From Dinoroseobacter sp049800835 (GTDB taxonomy: Bacteria; Pseudomonadota; Alphaproteobacteria; Rhodobacterales; Rhodobacteraceae), in contig NZ_JBNAFU010000002.1 of assembly GCF_049800835.1 (NCBI RefSeq), forward strand, positions 248,001-312,000: a stretch of DNA of 64,000 nucleotides, given 5' to 3'. The position numbers and the translations under genes were made by a program. Positions 1 to 10,736 of the stretch are shown here, in pieces. Positions within the stretch are counted from its first letter, which is position 1, and each line of letters starts with the position of its first letter. The notes beneath the pieces are model-generated. The model did no database searches and was not told the DNA's origin. It saw nothing but the letters and a program-made list of their open reading frames with translations.

Positions 1-23
1 GGTTCATCAAGGAGGACCCTCGA

Positions 24-1517
24 GTGCAGAAATTGCATCAAGAACCGAAAGTGGCCGTTGCCAAGCGCGACGTCCCTCCCGTGCGGGCCATTCAGGCCGT
101 TGCCGCGTTGTTGCTGGGCCTTGCGCTCGTCCTGGCGCAAACGCTCGCCACCAACGCCCGCGAGATCCCCGGCAGTTTCGCTGATCTGGCCGAATCCGTC
201 AGCCCTGCCGTCGTCAACATCACCACGTCGACCAATGTGGCCACGCCCGGTGGCCCGGCGCCGATCGTGCCCGAAGGCTCCCCGCTGGAAGATTTCTTCC
301 GCGACTTCATGGAACGCCAGCAGCAGGATGGACGCCCGGAACAGCGCCGCCAGCGCCGGTCCAACGCGCTCGGCTCGGGTTTCGTGATTTCCGAGGATGG
401 CTACATCGTCACCAACAACCACGTCATCGAACAGGCTGACGAGATCCTGATCGAGTTCTTTTCCGGCGAGGAGCTGGAGGCGACCGTGGTCGGCACCGAT
501 CCGAACACCGATATCGCGCTTCTGAAGGTCGACAGCGATGAACCGCTGCCCTTCGTGCCCTTTGCCGACAGTGACACAGCCCGCGTGGGCGACTGGGTGA
601 TGGCGGTTGGCAACCCGCTGGGACAGGGCTTCTCTGTCTCCGCCGGGATCGTCTCGGCGCGCAACCGGGCGTTGTCAGGCAGCTATGATGACTACATCCA
701 GACCGACGCGGCCATCAACCGGGGCAATTCCGGTGGACCGCTCTTCAACATGGACGGTGAGGTGATCGGCGTGAACACCGCGATCCTGTCACCCAATGGC
801 GGCTCGATCGGTATTGGCTTCTCGATGGCAGCCAATGTCGTGACCAACGTCGTTGACCAGTTGCAGGAGTTCGGGGAAACCCGCCGTGGCTGGCTCGGCG
901 TCCGCATCCAGGACGTGACGGAAGACGTGGCTGAGGCGCTGGGTCTGGCGAGCGCCGAGGGCGCGCTTGTCACTGACGTTCCGCCCGGACCCTCCGCCGA
1001 AGCGGGCATCGAAGCCGGCGACGTGATCGTCACCTTCGACGGCTCCGAGGTGGAAGACACCCGCGAGCTGGTCCGCATCGTCGGCAATACCGAGGTCGGC
1101 AAGGCGGTCCGCGTGGTCGTCTTCCGCGAAGGCACAACGCAGACGCTCCTCGTGACACTCGGGCGCCGCGAAGAGGCCGAGCGCACTTTCCCGGCCTCCG
1201 CGCCTGCTGACGAGCCCATCGAAGAAGAGATCATGGGCCTGACCGTGTCCGAGCTGACTGCCGAAATGGCCGAACAGCTGGGCGTGGCCGACGGCACCGC
1301 CGGGCTGGTCGTCACGGATATCGACGAGACCTCCGAGGCCTTTGAAAAGGGCCTGCGCGCCGGTGACGTGATCACCGAGGCCGGTCAGAACAAGATCTCG
1401 TCGCCCGCCGATTTCGAGGCGCAGATCGAGGCCGCCAAGGAGGCGGGGCGCAAGTCGCTCTTGTTGCTTGTGCGGCGTGACGGCGAACCACGCTTCGTCG
1501 CGCTGTCTGTCGGCTGA
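24..1517 (+). CDS. Do/DegP-family periplasmic serine protease
   Basis: A 497-residue HtrA/Deg-family protease-chaperone of the cell envelope. An N-terminal hydrophobic segment (about residues 22-42) exports or anchors it. The trypsin-like domain shows the catalytic triad His133 (TNNHV), Asp163 (NTDIALL) and Ser236 (GNSGGP). Two PDZ domains follow, at about 285-380 and 405-490, the usual DegP/DegQ/MucD layout. The start is GTG at 24, chosen because AAGGAGG lies about 8 bases upstream. No gene is visible in the 23 bases before it, so an upstream operon partner cannot be judged. A strong hairpin follows the stop, so transcription probably ends here. Which of the several Deg paralogues typical of this group it is cannot be decided. 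Confidence 0.93.
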   Translation: MQKLHQEPKVAVAKRDVPPVRAIQAVAALLLGLALVLAQTLATNAREIPGSFADLAESVSPAVVNITTSTNVATPGGPAPIVPEGSPLEDFFRDFMERQQQDGRPEQRRQRRSNALGSGFVISEDGYIVTNNHVIEQADEILIEFFSGEELEATVVGTDPNTDIALLKVDSDEPLPFVPFADSDTARVGDWVMAVGNPLGQGFSVSAGIVSARNRALSGSYDDYIQTDAAINRGNSGGPLFNMDGEVIGVNTAILSPNGGSIGIGFSMAANVVTNVVDQLQEFGETRRGWLGVRIQDVTEDVAEALGLASAEGALVTDVPPGPSAEAGIEAGDVIVTFDGSEVEDTRELVRIVGNTEVGKAVRVVVFREGTTQTLLVTLGRREEAERTFPASAPADEPIEEEIMGLTVSELTAEMAEQLGVADGTAGLVVTDIDETSEAFEKGLRAGDVITEAGQNKISSPADFEAQIEAAKEAGRKSLLLLVRRDGEPRFVALSVG

Positions 1518-1540
1518 TCCGGCTCAAAAACCAGACGACA

Positions 1541-1567
1541 AAGCCCCGTCCATCCGGCGGGGCTTTT
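1541..1567 (+). terminator. Rho-independent terminator after the Deg protease
   Basis: An 8-bp perfect GC-rich stem (AAGCCCCG, 1541-1548, with CGGGGCTT, 1558-1565) and a 9-base loop run into TTT. It lies 24 bases after the protease stop codon. Confidence 0.85.
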
Positions 1568-1676
1568 TCGTGCGTGCGCGGCGCGGAACGGCCCATCGCG
1601 GGCGCGCCAGTTCAGAATTGACCGCCGATGCTTTTTCTGGTGCATGTGGCGGCCTGACGTTGCGACGGGGGGTGCC

Positions 1677-2567
1677 ATGTCACGCTATACGAACCTGATG
1701 ACGCGGCTCCGGGGCGGCGCACGCATTCTTATCGACGGCGGAACCGGCACCGAGGTGGAGCGTCGCGGCGTGCCGCAGGTCGGCAGCGCGTGGTCCAGCA
1801 GTGGCACGCTCAGCCATCCGGGTATCGTCCGCCAGATTCACGAGGATTACATCGCCCACGGCGCTGAAATCATCATCACCAACACATTCTCGACCGCGCG
1901 CAACACGCTCGCGGATGCCGGGGCCGAAGACCAGTTCGAGGTCTACAACCGCCGCGCAACTGAACTTGCCATTGAGGCGCGCGATGCCCAGAACGCCCCG
2001 GACGTCCTGGTGGCGGGGGGGATTTCCTACTGGTCCTTCGTTGCGCGCCACCCGCCGCTCGATGTGCTTGCCGAGGGGATCGCGGCGCAGGCGGCAATCA
2101 TCGCCGGGGCTGGTGCGGATTTCCTGATGCTGGAGATGCAGGTCCATATCGACCGCATGCTTGTCACGCTGGAGGCCGCGCAATCCAGTGGCATACCGGT
2201 CTGGGTGGGTTTGAGCTGCGTTCGGGACGAAACCGGTACCGTGCGCCTCTACAAGGGCGGGGAGAAGCTGTCAGACGCGCTCGATGCGCTGGCCGACAGG
2301 AATGTGCCGGTGGTCAACATCATGCACACCGATGTTCGCGATATCGACGCATGCCTTGACGTGGTTGCCGCGCATTGGAATGGCATGGTTGGGGTCTATG
2401 CCCATTCCGGCGCGTTCGTGGACGGCAAATGGATTTTCGAGGACACGATCTCGCCCGGGGACTACGCCACCGCCAGCGCGGGCTGGCTCGAACGCGGCGT
2501 CCAGATCCTTGGCGGCTGCTGCGGCATCCGTCCTGACCACATGGAAGCCGTGCGCGGGGTGGTCTGA
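1677..2567 (+). CDS. Homocysteine S-methyltransferase family protein
   Basis: A 296-residue cytoplasmic protein of the homocysteine/betaine-homocysteine S-methyltransferase family, which moves a methyl group to homocysteine using a zinc-bound thiolate. The sequence shows the N-terminal GGTGTE motif of the barrel, a Cys in GLSC near residue 181 and the paired Cys of LGGCCG near the C-terminus. These are the three expected zinc ligands. ATG 1677 is preferred over an in-frame start at 1644 because the family alignment begins near MSRYTNL. The methyl donor cannot be read from the sequence. The gene stands alone after a terminator. Confidence 0.82.
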   Translation: MSRYTNLMTRLRGGARILIDGGTGTEVERRGVPQVGSAWSSSGTLSHPGIVRQIHEDYIAHGAEIIITNTFSTARNTLADAGAEDQFEVYNRRATELAIEARDAQNAPDVLVAGGISYWSFVARHPPLDVLAEGIAAQAAIIAGAGADFLMLEMQVHIDRMLVTLEAAQSSGIPVWVGLSCVRDETGTVRLYKGGEKLSDALDALADRNVPVVNIMHTDVRDIDACLDVVAAHWNGMVGVYAHSGAFVDGKWIFEDTISPGDYATASAGWLERGVQILGGCCGIRPDHMEAVRGVV

Positions 2568-2676
2568 TCGTGCGGCTAGACACTCCGCCTTATCAGATCC
2601 ATCGCCACGCCGTTCTTTCGTCGCCTTCGCGCGACAAAGTTCGGTGAGGCAAGGGCAGCAAGGCATCTGATCCGAA

Positions 2677-3225
2677 ATGACATCGCATGTGGACGAAGCG
2701 CGGGTCCAGGTTGTGCGTACAGCCGGAGGCTTCCGGGTGGAAATGCCGTCGCGAAAGAGTTGGTTCCACACAGCGTGGATCGGATTTGCCGCGGTGGCAT
2801 GGATCCCCGCAGCACCTCTCCTGATTGGCACCCTCGCGAGCGTAAATGGCGACAACACGCTGATCATAGTCGCCTTCCTGCTTTTCCTCGTGTTTGGCAC
2901 TTTCAATGGAATTTTGCTGTTTTTCTGGACGATCGACGGGAAGGAAATTGTCACCTACGCCGACGGTGTCATCAGCCTTGAACGTCATCTGCCCCGCTGG
3001 ATCAGAACGCACTCCTTCGAAGTAGGCCCGAAACTGCGTCTGCGGGTGGTCCCCCGCGCACCGCGGATGTGGTTCCAGTCAGAACCATTCGATTGGCTCC
3101 TCTTTCTGGGCAGCTGGCGGCGCGGCAGCCTGCAGTTCGCCTACAAACGCGCATATCGCGGGTTCGGGGTCGACCTCAATCAGGCAGAGGCCGAGTTTCT
3201 GATGTCGCAACTGCGCGCAAACTGA
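2677..3225 (+). CDS. Hypothetical two-helix membrane protein
   Basis: A 182-residue protein I do not recognise. Two hydrophobic stretches (about residues 29-52 and 62-88) form a probable transmembrane hairpin. A soluble C-terminal part of about 90 residues carries several Trp and Arg. No catalytic motif stands out. The start is ATG 2677 with only a weak ribosome-binding site. Codon usage resembles its neighbours. It converges on the YciB gene with about 110 bases between them. Confidence 0.6.
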   Translation: MTSHVDEARVQVVRTAGGFRVEMPSRKSWFHTAWIGFAAVAWIPAAPLLIGTLASVNGDNTLIIVAFLLFLVFGTFNGILLFFWTIDGKEIVTYADGVISLERHLPRWIRTHSFEVGPKLRLRVVPRAPRMWFQSEPFDWLLFLGSWRRGSLQFAYKRAYRGFGVDLNQAEAEFLMSQLRAN

Positions 3226-3332
3226 AGCGGGAGCGTCTTGGCCGGGGTCCGACGGACGTGCCGGGGGCACGTTCCGCATACTGCGCGGATAATCTTATCC
3301 GCCAAACTGACGCTGCATCGCTGCAATTGGCG

Positions 3333-3932
3333 TCAGTCCTCTTCCAGACTGTAACGCTCCAGCATCCTGGCCTGCGCGATGAAGAAGGCAAAGAGGCAGG
3401 CGGGCAGGAAGAACGTCTCGAACTTGACCCAGAACTCGGTGGACATGGTGCGCCAGACGACCTCGTTGGCCACGGCCATGGCACCGAACATGCCCGCAAG
3501 GCGGCGTGTCAGGATCATCCAGCCTTCTTCCGCGATGGGCATCATATCCTCCATCACATAGGCGAGGTAAGACTGCCCGCGCAGCAGACCCACGCCAAGA
3601 ATGCCTGCGAACAGGGCATAGACGATGGTGGTCTTCATCTTGAAGAACGCCTCGTTGTTGAAGATCACCGTGAGCGCGCCGAAAAAGATCACCATGATCG
3701 CGGTAACGATCTGCATCTTGCTGAGCTTGCCGGTCAGCCACCACAGCACCCCCATGGACAGGAACAGGATCGGGATGAAGGCAGTCGTCGCCACGATGAA
3801 GCCGCTGTACTCGCGGCCCATGATCTCGAACATGTCGTCCTTGATGCGCATGTACCCCACGAAGAAGATCAGGACCGGGCCAAGCTCCAGCCCCATCTTG
3901 AGCCAAGGGTTGATTGGTTTGTGCTCTGCCAT
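3333..3932 (-). CDS. YciB / septation protein A family inner-membrane protein
   Basis: A 199-residue polytopic inner-membrane protein of the YciB (IspZ, septation protein A) family, linked in other bacteria to envelope and septum integrity. It opens with the typical short polar N-terminus followed by KMGLELGPVLIFF, then about five hydrophobic helices. The family signature WRTMSTEFWVKFETF lies near residue 160. Length fits the family, with a short extension. It follows the EamA transporter gene (12 bases apart, same strand), so the two are probably co-transcribed. Confidence 0.88.
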   Translation of the reverse strand: MAEHKPINPWLKMGLELGPVLIFFVGYMRIKDDMFEIMGREYSGFIVATTAFIPILFLSMGVLWWLTGKLSKMQIVTAIMVIFFGALTVIFNNEAFFKMKTTIVYALFAGILGVGLLRGQSYLAYVMEDMMPIAEEGWMILTRRLAGMFGAMAVANEVVWRTMSTEFWVKFETFFLPACLFAFFIAQARMLERYSLEED

Positions 3933-3944
3933 GTGCCTCTGCCT

Positions 3945-4847
3945 TTAACCTCCTGCTTCAACTATCACAGCGCCCGCCGCGATCAATGCCATCAGGAAAA
4001 GTCGTCGGGGGCCAACGGTTTCCTTGAGGAAGATGTACCCGATGGCCGCGGCGAACACGGTGGAGGTTTCGCGCAGGATCGCGGCCTCGCCCACCTTGTC
4101 GAGCCGCGTGGCCAGCATTACCGAGCCGAAGCTGGCAATCGCCACCACCCCGCCGAACACGCCGCGCAAGGCCAGCGGGCCGGGCGCCGGGCGGAGGCCC
4201 AGCTTGCGCGCCCGTCGCAGGGCAAGGATTGGCATGAGCCAGCCGTCGATCACAAAGAACCACACAAGGAAGGTGAACGGGTGGGTGCTGGCGCGGATTC
4301 CGTAGGCGTCGAACGTGGTGTAGAGCGCGACGAAAAGGCCCGTGGCCACCGCAAGCCACAAGGCCGGGACCAGTGTGTCACGTTCCACGGTGATGTGGAT
4401 CAGGTTGTAGACCGCCAGCCCGAAGATGCCTGCCAGCAGGACCGCAACACCCAGCCACTGGGTCAGGGTAAAGGTTTCACCAAACAGAAGATACGCGCCG
4501 AACACCGTGAAAAGCGGCCCCGTGCCGCGCACCACGGGGTAGACCACCGTGTAGGCGCCGCGCATGTACGCCGCCGCCTGCAGCAGCTTGTAGCCGGTGT
4601 GGATGATGAAAACGCCCGCGAAAATCGGCCACATATGCGGCTCCGGCCAGGGCACGACCCAGAGCGCGAAGGGCAGCATCATCAGGAAGTAGGCGCTGTC
4701 CATCGCCCCGCGCGAGATGATCGGGTCATGGCGGCCTTTCTGGAGCGCACCGAAAATCGCGTGCAGCAGGGCTGCCGACAGCGCGAGGACCAGCGCCAGG
4801 GTTTCTCCGGCGGATGTGCCGGAGAGGGAGACGATCCAGTCGCCCAT
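3945..4847 (-). CDS. EamA/DMT-family transporter
   Basis: A 300-residue, about ten-helix permease of the drug/metabolite transporter superfamily with two EamA repeats (about 15-145 and 160-295). Hallmarks are the glycine/alanine-rich helices, a VRGTGPLF stretch at the end of helix 4 and a corresponding RETSTVFAAAIGYIFLKE stretch in the second half. Substrate is unknown. It lies between ftsY and the YciB gene on the same strand. A second, distinct EamA gene occurs at 27.8 kb. Confidence 0.85.
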   Translation of the reverse strand: MGDWIVSLSGTSAGETLALVLALSAALLHAIFGALQKGRHDPIISRGAMDSAYFLMMLPFALWVVPWPEPHMWPIFAGVFIIHTGYKLLQAAAYMRGAYTVVYPVVRGTGPLFTVFGAYLLFGETFTLTQWLGVAVLLAGIFGLAVYNLIHITVERDTLVPALWLAVATGLFVALYTTFDAYGIRASTHPFTFLVWFFVIDGWLMPILALRRARKLGLRPAPGPLALRGVFGGVVAIASFGSVMLATRLDKVGEAAILRETSTVFAAAIGYIFLKETVGPRRLFLMALIAAGAVIVEAGG

Positions 4848-4947
4848 GCGCGCTTAGTAATGCGCGGGGCGGGGGGCCGTCTGCCCTCCACGCGCCCGCG
4901 GCGCGCCCCCCAGAGGATGTTTTCGGACCTGAAGGGGCATGGAACGG

Positions 4948-6321
<1,374 letters not shown>

Positions 6322-6388
6322 CGACGGGGCCTTTCGGAAATCCTGTGTCCTTCACCTAATACGCCGCGCCGCAGGAGGGAACCCCGCC

Positions 6389-7834
6389 TCAGAAGAGCGA
6401 GCCCTGATCCGGCCCCTTTGTTGGCTTGGGTTTGGCCGAGGTCTTTGTACGTGGGGCCGGGGGGGTGCCGTTGGGGTGGGCGGGGACCGTGCCATCGGCA
6501 AATTCGATGTCCAGCGCCGCTGCTTTGCGCGCTGCCGCCGCCTCTGTCAGGACCGCCCCCGCATCGTCGCGTACAATCGCATAGCCGCGGTTCAGCGTTG
6601 CCTTGGGGCCTGCGCTGTCCAGCACGCGGGACAGGGCCGTCAGCCGCGCGCGGCGGTCCGCGCGCCGCTGCGCATAGGCGTTGTCCAGTCGTTCCAGCGC
6701 CGGGCCGAGCCGGTCGCGCCCCCGCGCGATCCGGGTACTCAGCGCTGACAGGCGCAGCCCCCCGGCCTGATGGCTAAGCGCCAGCCGCTTGGCCGTCACG
6801 GCTTTGCCGAGCGCGCCTGAGAACCGCTCGGTCGCGGTGTCCAGCCGCTGGGTCGGGATCGCCAGCAGATCAGCCGGGCGGGGCAGGGCGCGGCCGACAT
6901 CCTTCAGCCTTTGATCCCGCTGGCCAACCATGCGCGTCAGCCCCGTCAGCATCCGCTCGCCGTAAGCCCCCAGCCCCGCCAGCAACTCGATCCGCACTGG
7001 CACCGCTATCTCGGCCGCCGCCGTGGGCGTGGGCGCACGGCGGTCAGCGGCGTGATCGATCAAGGTCGTGTCAGTTTCGTGGCCCACGGCAGAGATCAGG
7101 GGAATGTCGCTTTCGGCAGCGGCCCGCACGGGGGCTTCTTCGTTAAACCCCCACAGGTCCTCTACCGATCCGCCCCCGCGCGCGACGATGATCAGATCGG
7201 GGCGCGGAAGCGCGCCGCCCGGCGTGAACGCGTTGAACCCGCGGATCGCGGCGGCCACCTCGGGCGCGCACCGCTCGCCTTGAACGGCCACCGGCCAGAT
7301 CAATACCTTGCGCGGGCAGCGGTCCCGTAACCGATGGAGGATATCGCGGATCACAGCGCCCGAGGGTGAGGTTACAACCCCGATCACCTCTGGCAGGAAT
7401 GGTAGCGGTTTCTTGCGCTCAGGCGCGAACAGGCCCTCGGCCTCCAGTGCCTTGCGTCGCTTTTCCAGCAACGCCATCAGTGCGCCGACCCCGGCCACCG
7501 CCACCCGATCCACGTTGATGTTGTAGCGCGACTGTGGGCCATAGGCGCTGAGCTTGCCCTCGACGACAACCTCCAGCCCCTCTTCGGGTTGCACAACCAG
7601 CCCCGCGACCTGTCCCTTCCACGTGGTGCAATTGACGACGTTCCGGTCGTCTTTCAGATCGAAATAGATATGCCCGGAGCGTGCGCGCATCACGCGACCG
7701 ACTTCGCCACGCACCCGGACCCGCCCGAATTCGCTTTCGAGTGTCCGCTTGATGGCACCGGACAGTTCGGACACGGAAAATTCCGGCGCGTTCTGCCCCG
7801 GGGCAGGATCGTCGATCAGGTCGAAGTCGGACAT
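6389..7834 (-). CDS. xseA: Exodeoxyribonuclease VII large subunit
   Basis: A 481-residue cytoplasmic large subunit of exonuclease VII, which degrades single-stranded DNA together with XseB. The N-terminal OB-fold (about 18-110) contains VRGEVGRV and the GHIYFDLKD stretch. The catalytic region shows VITSPSGAVIRDIL-like sequence, the conserved RGGGS followed by DLWGFN, and SAVGHETD. The long coiled-coil region follows, with a proline- and lysine-rich tail. xseB is not in the window. It starts 77 bases from the divergent purD, so the promoters share that gap. Confidence 0.95.
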   Translation of the reverse strand: MSDFDLIDDPAPGQNAPEFSVSELSGAIKRTLESEFGRVRVRGEVGRVMRARSGHIYFDLKDDRNVVNCTTWKGQVAGLVVQPEEGLEVVVEGKLSAYGPQSRYNINVDRVAVAGVGALMALLEKRRKALEAEGLFAPERKKPLPFLPEVIGVVTSPSGAVIRDILHRLRDRCPRKVLIWPVAVQGERCAPEVAAAIRGFNAFTPGGALPRPDLIIVARGGGSVEDLWGFNEEAPVRAAAESDIPLISAVGHETDTTLIDHAADRRAPTPTAAAEIAVPVRIELLAGLGAYGERMLTGLTRMVGQRDQRLKDVGRALPRPADLLAIPTQRLDTATERFSGALGKAVTAKRLALSHQAGGLRLSALSTRIARGRDRLGPALERLDNAYAQRRADRRARLTALSRVLDSAGPKATLNRGYAIVRDDAGAVLTEAAAARKAAALDIEFADGTVPAHPNGTPPAPRTKTSAKPKPTKGPDQGSLF

Positions 7835-7911
7835 CGTGCCTCGCTTGTCATGGCTGTTGCGGGACTTTAGAAGGCCTGCATCCGAAGAAAAAGACCAGAG
7901 ACGTCCGCCCT

Positions 7912-9195
7912 ATGAATATCCTCATCCTTGGCAGTGGCGGGCGCGAACATGCGCTGGCCTGGGCGGTGGCCCAGAACCCCAAATGCGACCGGCTGATCGT
8001 TGCGCCGGGGAATGCCGGCATGGCGGAAATCGCCGAATGCGCGTCTTTCGATATCGAAGATGGCGAGGCCGTCGTGATGTTTGCCGAGGAAGAGGCGATC
8101 GATTTCGTCATCATCGGCCCCGAAGCGCCCCTTGCCGCCGGCGTCGCCGACCGCTTGCGCGAGGCGGGCGTGCTGTGTTTTGGACCCTCGGCGGATGCTG
8201 CAAAGCTGGAGGCCTCCAAAGCCTTCACCAAGGAAATCTGCGATGCCGCGGGCGCGCCCACGGCGGCCTATGCGCGCTTCACGGAACTCGCGCCCGCGCA
8301 AGACTACATCCGTGCACAAGGCGCGCCCATTGTGGTCAAGGCCGACGGGCTGGCTGCGGGCAAAGGCGTCATCGTCGCCATGACCGAGGACGAGGCGCTT
8401 GCGGCGGTCGAAGACATGCTTGGCGGGGCCTTCGGGGCAGCCGGGGCCGAGGTCGTGATCGAAGAGTTCATGGAGGGCGAGGAAGCCTCGTTCTTCGTGC
8501 TGTCGGACGGCAAGACCGCACTACCCATCGGCACCGCGCAAGACCACAAGCGCGCGTTTGACGGCGACACCGGGCCGAATACGGGCGGCATGGGTGCCTA
8601 TTCTCCTGCGCCGGTGCTGACCGATGCCATTGCACAGGACGCGCTCGACCGGATCATCCAGCCCACGATCGACGAGATGGCCCGCCGCGGCACGCCCTAT
8701 GAGGGTGTGCTCTATGCCGGTCTGATGATCCAGAATGGCAAGGCCCGGCTTGTGGAATACAACGTCCGTTTCGGTGACCCGGAATGCCAGGTGCTGATGA
8801 TGCGCCTTGGTGCGCAGATCCTCGATCTTCTGCTGGCCTGCGCCGAGGGGCGGCTGGCCGAGGCGCAGGTCAACTGGGCCGACGATCACGCGATCACCGT
8901 GGTGATGGCCGCGAAAGGCTACCCCGGCGCCTATGAGAAAGGGTCCGAGATCCGCGGGCTCGCGGGCCTCGCCTCCGACAGCTGGAACATGGTGTTTCAC
9001 GCGGGCACCAAACAGGTGGGCGGCGTGACCGTTGCCACGGGCGGGCGCGTGCTGAACGTCACCGCGCGCGGACATGCCCTGCGCACCGCCCATGCCCGCG
9101 CCTATGACATGGCCAGCCGCATCCACTGGCCTGACGGGTTCTACCGTCAGGATATCGGCTGGCGCGCGCTTGAGGAGGGCGAAGCAGCCCAATAG
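7912..9195 (+). CDS. purD: Phosphoribosylamine-glycine ligase
   Basis: A 427-residue GAR synthetase that joins glycine to 5-phosphoribosylamine using ATP in purine synthesis. It starts with the diagnostic MNILILGSGGREHALAW and has the ATP-grasp core including KADGLAAGKGV near 145, the EEFMEGEEASF segment, and the family signature RFGDPECQ near 287. Length is typical. It is divergent from xseA, as often seen in Rhodobacteraceae. Confidence 0.97.
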   Translation: MNILILGSGGREHALAWAVAQNPKCDRLIVAPGNAGMAEIAECASFDIEDGEAVVMFAEEEAIDFVIIGPEAPLAAGVADRLREAGVLCFGPSADAAKLEASKAFTKEICDAAGAPTAAYARFTELAPAQDYIRAQGAPIVVKADGLAAGKGVIVAMTEDEALAAVEDMLGGAFGAAGAEVVIEEFMEGEEASFFVLSDGKTALPIGTAQDHKRAFDGDTGPNTGGMGAYSPAPVLTDAIAQDALDRIIQPTIDEMARRGTPYEGVLYAGLMIQNGKARLVEYNVRFGDPECQVLMMRLGAQILDLLLACAEGRLAEAQVNWADDHAITVVMAAKGYPGAYEKGSEIRGLAGLASDSWNMVFHAGTKQVGGVTVATGGRVLNVTARGHALRTAHARAYDMASRIHWPDGFYRQDIGWRALEEGEAAQ

Positions 9196-9285
9196 CGCAA
9201 CCGCGCACCTTTGCAGCGCTCGAAAAAGCCCCGTACCCTGATCCACAGCGCCGCCAGCAGCTGCGCCGAACCGCCGGAGGATTGG

Positions 9286-9768
9286 ATGGCTTTCGAGATA
9301 CATGCGCTTGTTCCCGAACTCTGGTGCTCGAACTTCGACGCCTCGATGGACTTTTACACCGGTGTGCTGGGCTTCGATGTCGTGCAGCAACGCGGTCGCG
9401 ACCCGCATGCATACCTGTCCTGTCACGGGGCGCAGATCATGCTCGCCCATTGGCCGTTGGATGGAACCTGGGTGCCGTGGCACCCCGGGGACATGGCGCG
9501 CCCCTTCGGACGCGGGATCAACCTCCAGTTCATGGTGCCGGATGTGACAGCGCTTTACGGGGACGTGCGCGCGCGCGACGTGCAGCCGCTCGTCGACATC
9601 TACGAAGGCGACATCTGGAAAACCGACTGCATGGACACGCGGCGGCAGTTCCTTGTCTCGGACCCCGATGGATATGTCCTGCGCTTCGCCCAAAGCCTCC
9701 GACAGCGCCCGATCGCCGACGCCGACGTCCAGAAGCTGACCGCGCAGTATGGATCCGAGCGGACCTGA
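9286..9768 (+). CDS. VOC (glyoxalase/bleomycin-resistance-like) family protein
   Basis: A 160-residue single-domain vicinal-oxygen-chelate fold protein. MAFEIHALVPELWCSNFDAS begins the first beta-alpha-beta-beta-beta module and DPDGYVLRF closes the second, as usual in the family. Substrate (a resistance ligand or a dioxygenase/isomerase substrate) cannot be inferred. ATG 9286 is chosen over an upstream in-frame start because CCGGAGGA sits just before it. It lies about 90 bases after purD on the same strand. Confidence 0.83.
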   Translation: MAFEIHALVPELWCSNFDASMDFYTGVLGFDVVQQRGRDPHAYLSCHGAQIMLAHWPLDGTWVPWHPGDMARPFGRGINLQFMVPDVTALYGDVRARDVQPLVDIYEGDIWKTDCMDTRRQFLVSDPDGYVLRFAQSLRQRPIADADVQKLTAQYGSERT

Positions 9769-9856
9769 AGGTCACGCCAAACCATTCGCCCTTCCGCCTT
9801 GATGCGCGTGGCAATATGCGGTCTGCTCATCCGCACCCCAGACCCGGAGCCAGCGC

Positions 9857-10636
9857 GTGACCAGCCCTTCGCTCAAATCACGGATCGACCGCCTCTATAC
9901 CGGGCGCCACGCGACAGCCGTGCGGTTCCGCTACGCGCTGCTGGTCTTCGATCTGGTCACCGTGGCCTATTTCATTGCAACCACGCCCTACGCGACCTCG
10001 CCCACTCACCACGCGGTGCATTTCGGACTGGCCGTCGTGATCTTTCTCGATCTCGCCGCGCGGTTCTGGATCGAGCCGTCCAGGTTGCACTATCTGACGC
10101 GGATCTACGTGCTGGCCGACATTGTGGTGCTCGCCTCGCTCGTGCTCAGCCCGTTCGTTGCCGTTAATCTCGCTTTCCTGCGGATCCTGCGCGGATTGAG
10201 GCTGGGGCATTCGAAATACCTGCTGCGCGACCTGCGCCGCGACTGGCGCCTGTTTCGCGAGCATGAGGATGCGATGGTCGCCTGCCTCAACCTGATCGTG
10301 TTCGTCTTCGTGACAGCAGCTGGCGTCTTCACCTTCTTCGTCGGGGTCGGGGCGGGGATGAGCGGGTATCTCGACGCGATCTACTTCACCGTGACAACGC
10401 TCACCACAACCGGTTATGGCGACATCACACCCAGCACCTGGCAGGGCAAGCTGGTCTCCATCGGGATCATGATTGTGGGCGTGTCGCTGTTCCTGAACCT
10501 CGCCCGCGCGATCTTCACGCCCGGCAAGGTCCACCACCCCTGTCGTGGCTGCGGCCTGACCCGCCACGAGCCGGACGCCATCCACTGCAAGCACTGCGGT
10601 GCGGAGGTGCAGATCGAAACCAGGGGTTTCAGCTAG
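9857..10636 (+). CDS. Voltage-gated-type potassium channel with C-terminal zinc ribbon
   Basis: A 259-residue ion-channel protein. Hydrophobic segments S1-S4 (about 20-130) include an Arg-rich S4-like stretch (FLRILRGLRLG). The pore loop carries the potassium selectivity filter TTTGYGD near residue 183, followed by S6. It ends in a small Cys4 zinc-ribbon-like module, CRGCG about 16 residues before CKHCG, which is not a normal part of bacterial K+ channels. The role of the ribbon is unknown; a redox or metal sensor, or an assembly domain, are guesses. Confidence 0.85.
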   Translation: MTSPSLKSRIDRLYTGRHATAVRFRYALLVFDLVTVAYFIATTPYATSPTHHAVHFGLAVVIFLDLAARFWIEPSRLHYLTRIYVLADIVVLASLVLSPFVAVNLAFLRILRGLRLGHSKYLLRDLRRDWRLFREHEDAMVACLNLIVFVFVTAAGVFTFFVGVGAGMSGYLDAIYFTVTTLTTTGYGDITPSTWQGKLVSIGIMIVGVSLFLNLARAIFTPGKVHHPCRGCGLTRHEPDAIHCKHCGAEVQIETRGFS

Positions 10637-10688
10637 GCGCTTTCCGACTAGGGTCGACGCTTCTCCTACCTCGCTAGCCCGAACAGGA

Positions 10689-10714
10689 AGTGGCCAATCG
10701 GGCGACCGGCCACT
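10689..10714. terminator. Inverted repeat between convergent genes (possible terminator)
   Basis: Seven-base arms AGTGGCC (10689-10695) and GGCCACT (10708-10714) lie between the convergent channel and VPLPA-CTERM genes. There is no clear T-run on either side, so the terminator role is tentative. Confidence 0.4.
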
Positions 10715-10736
10715 CCGAGTTAATTTCAAGCGGTAT

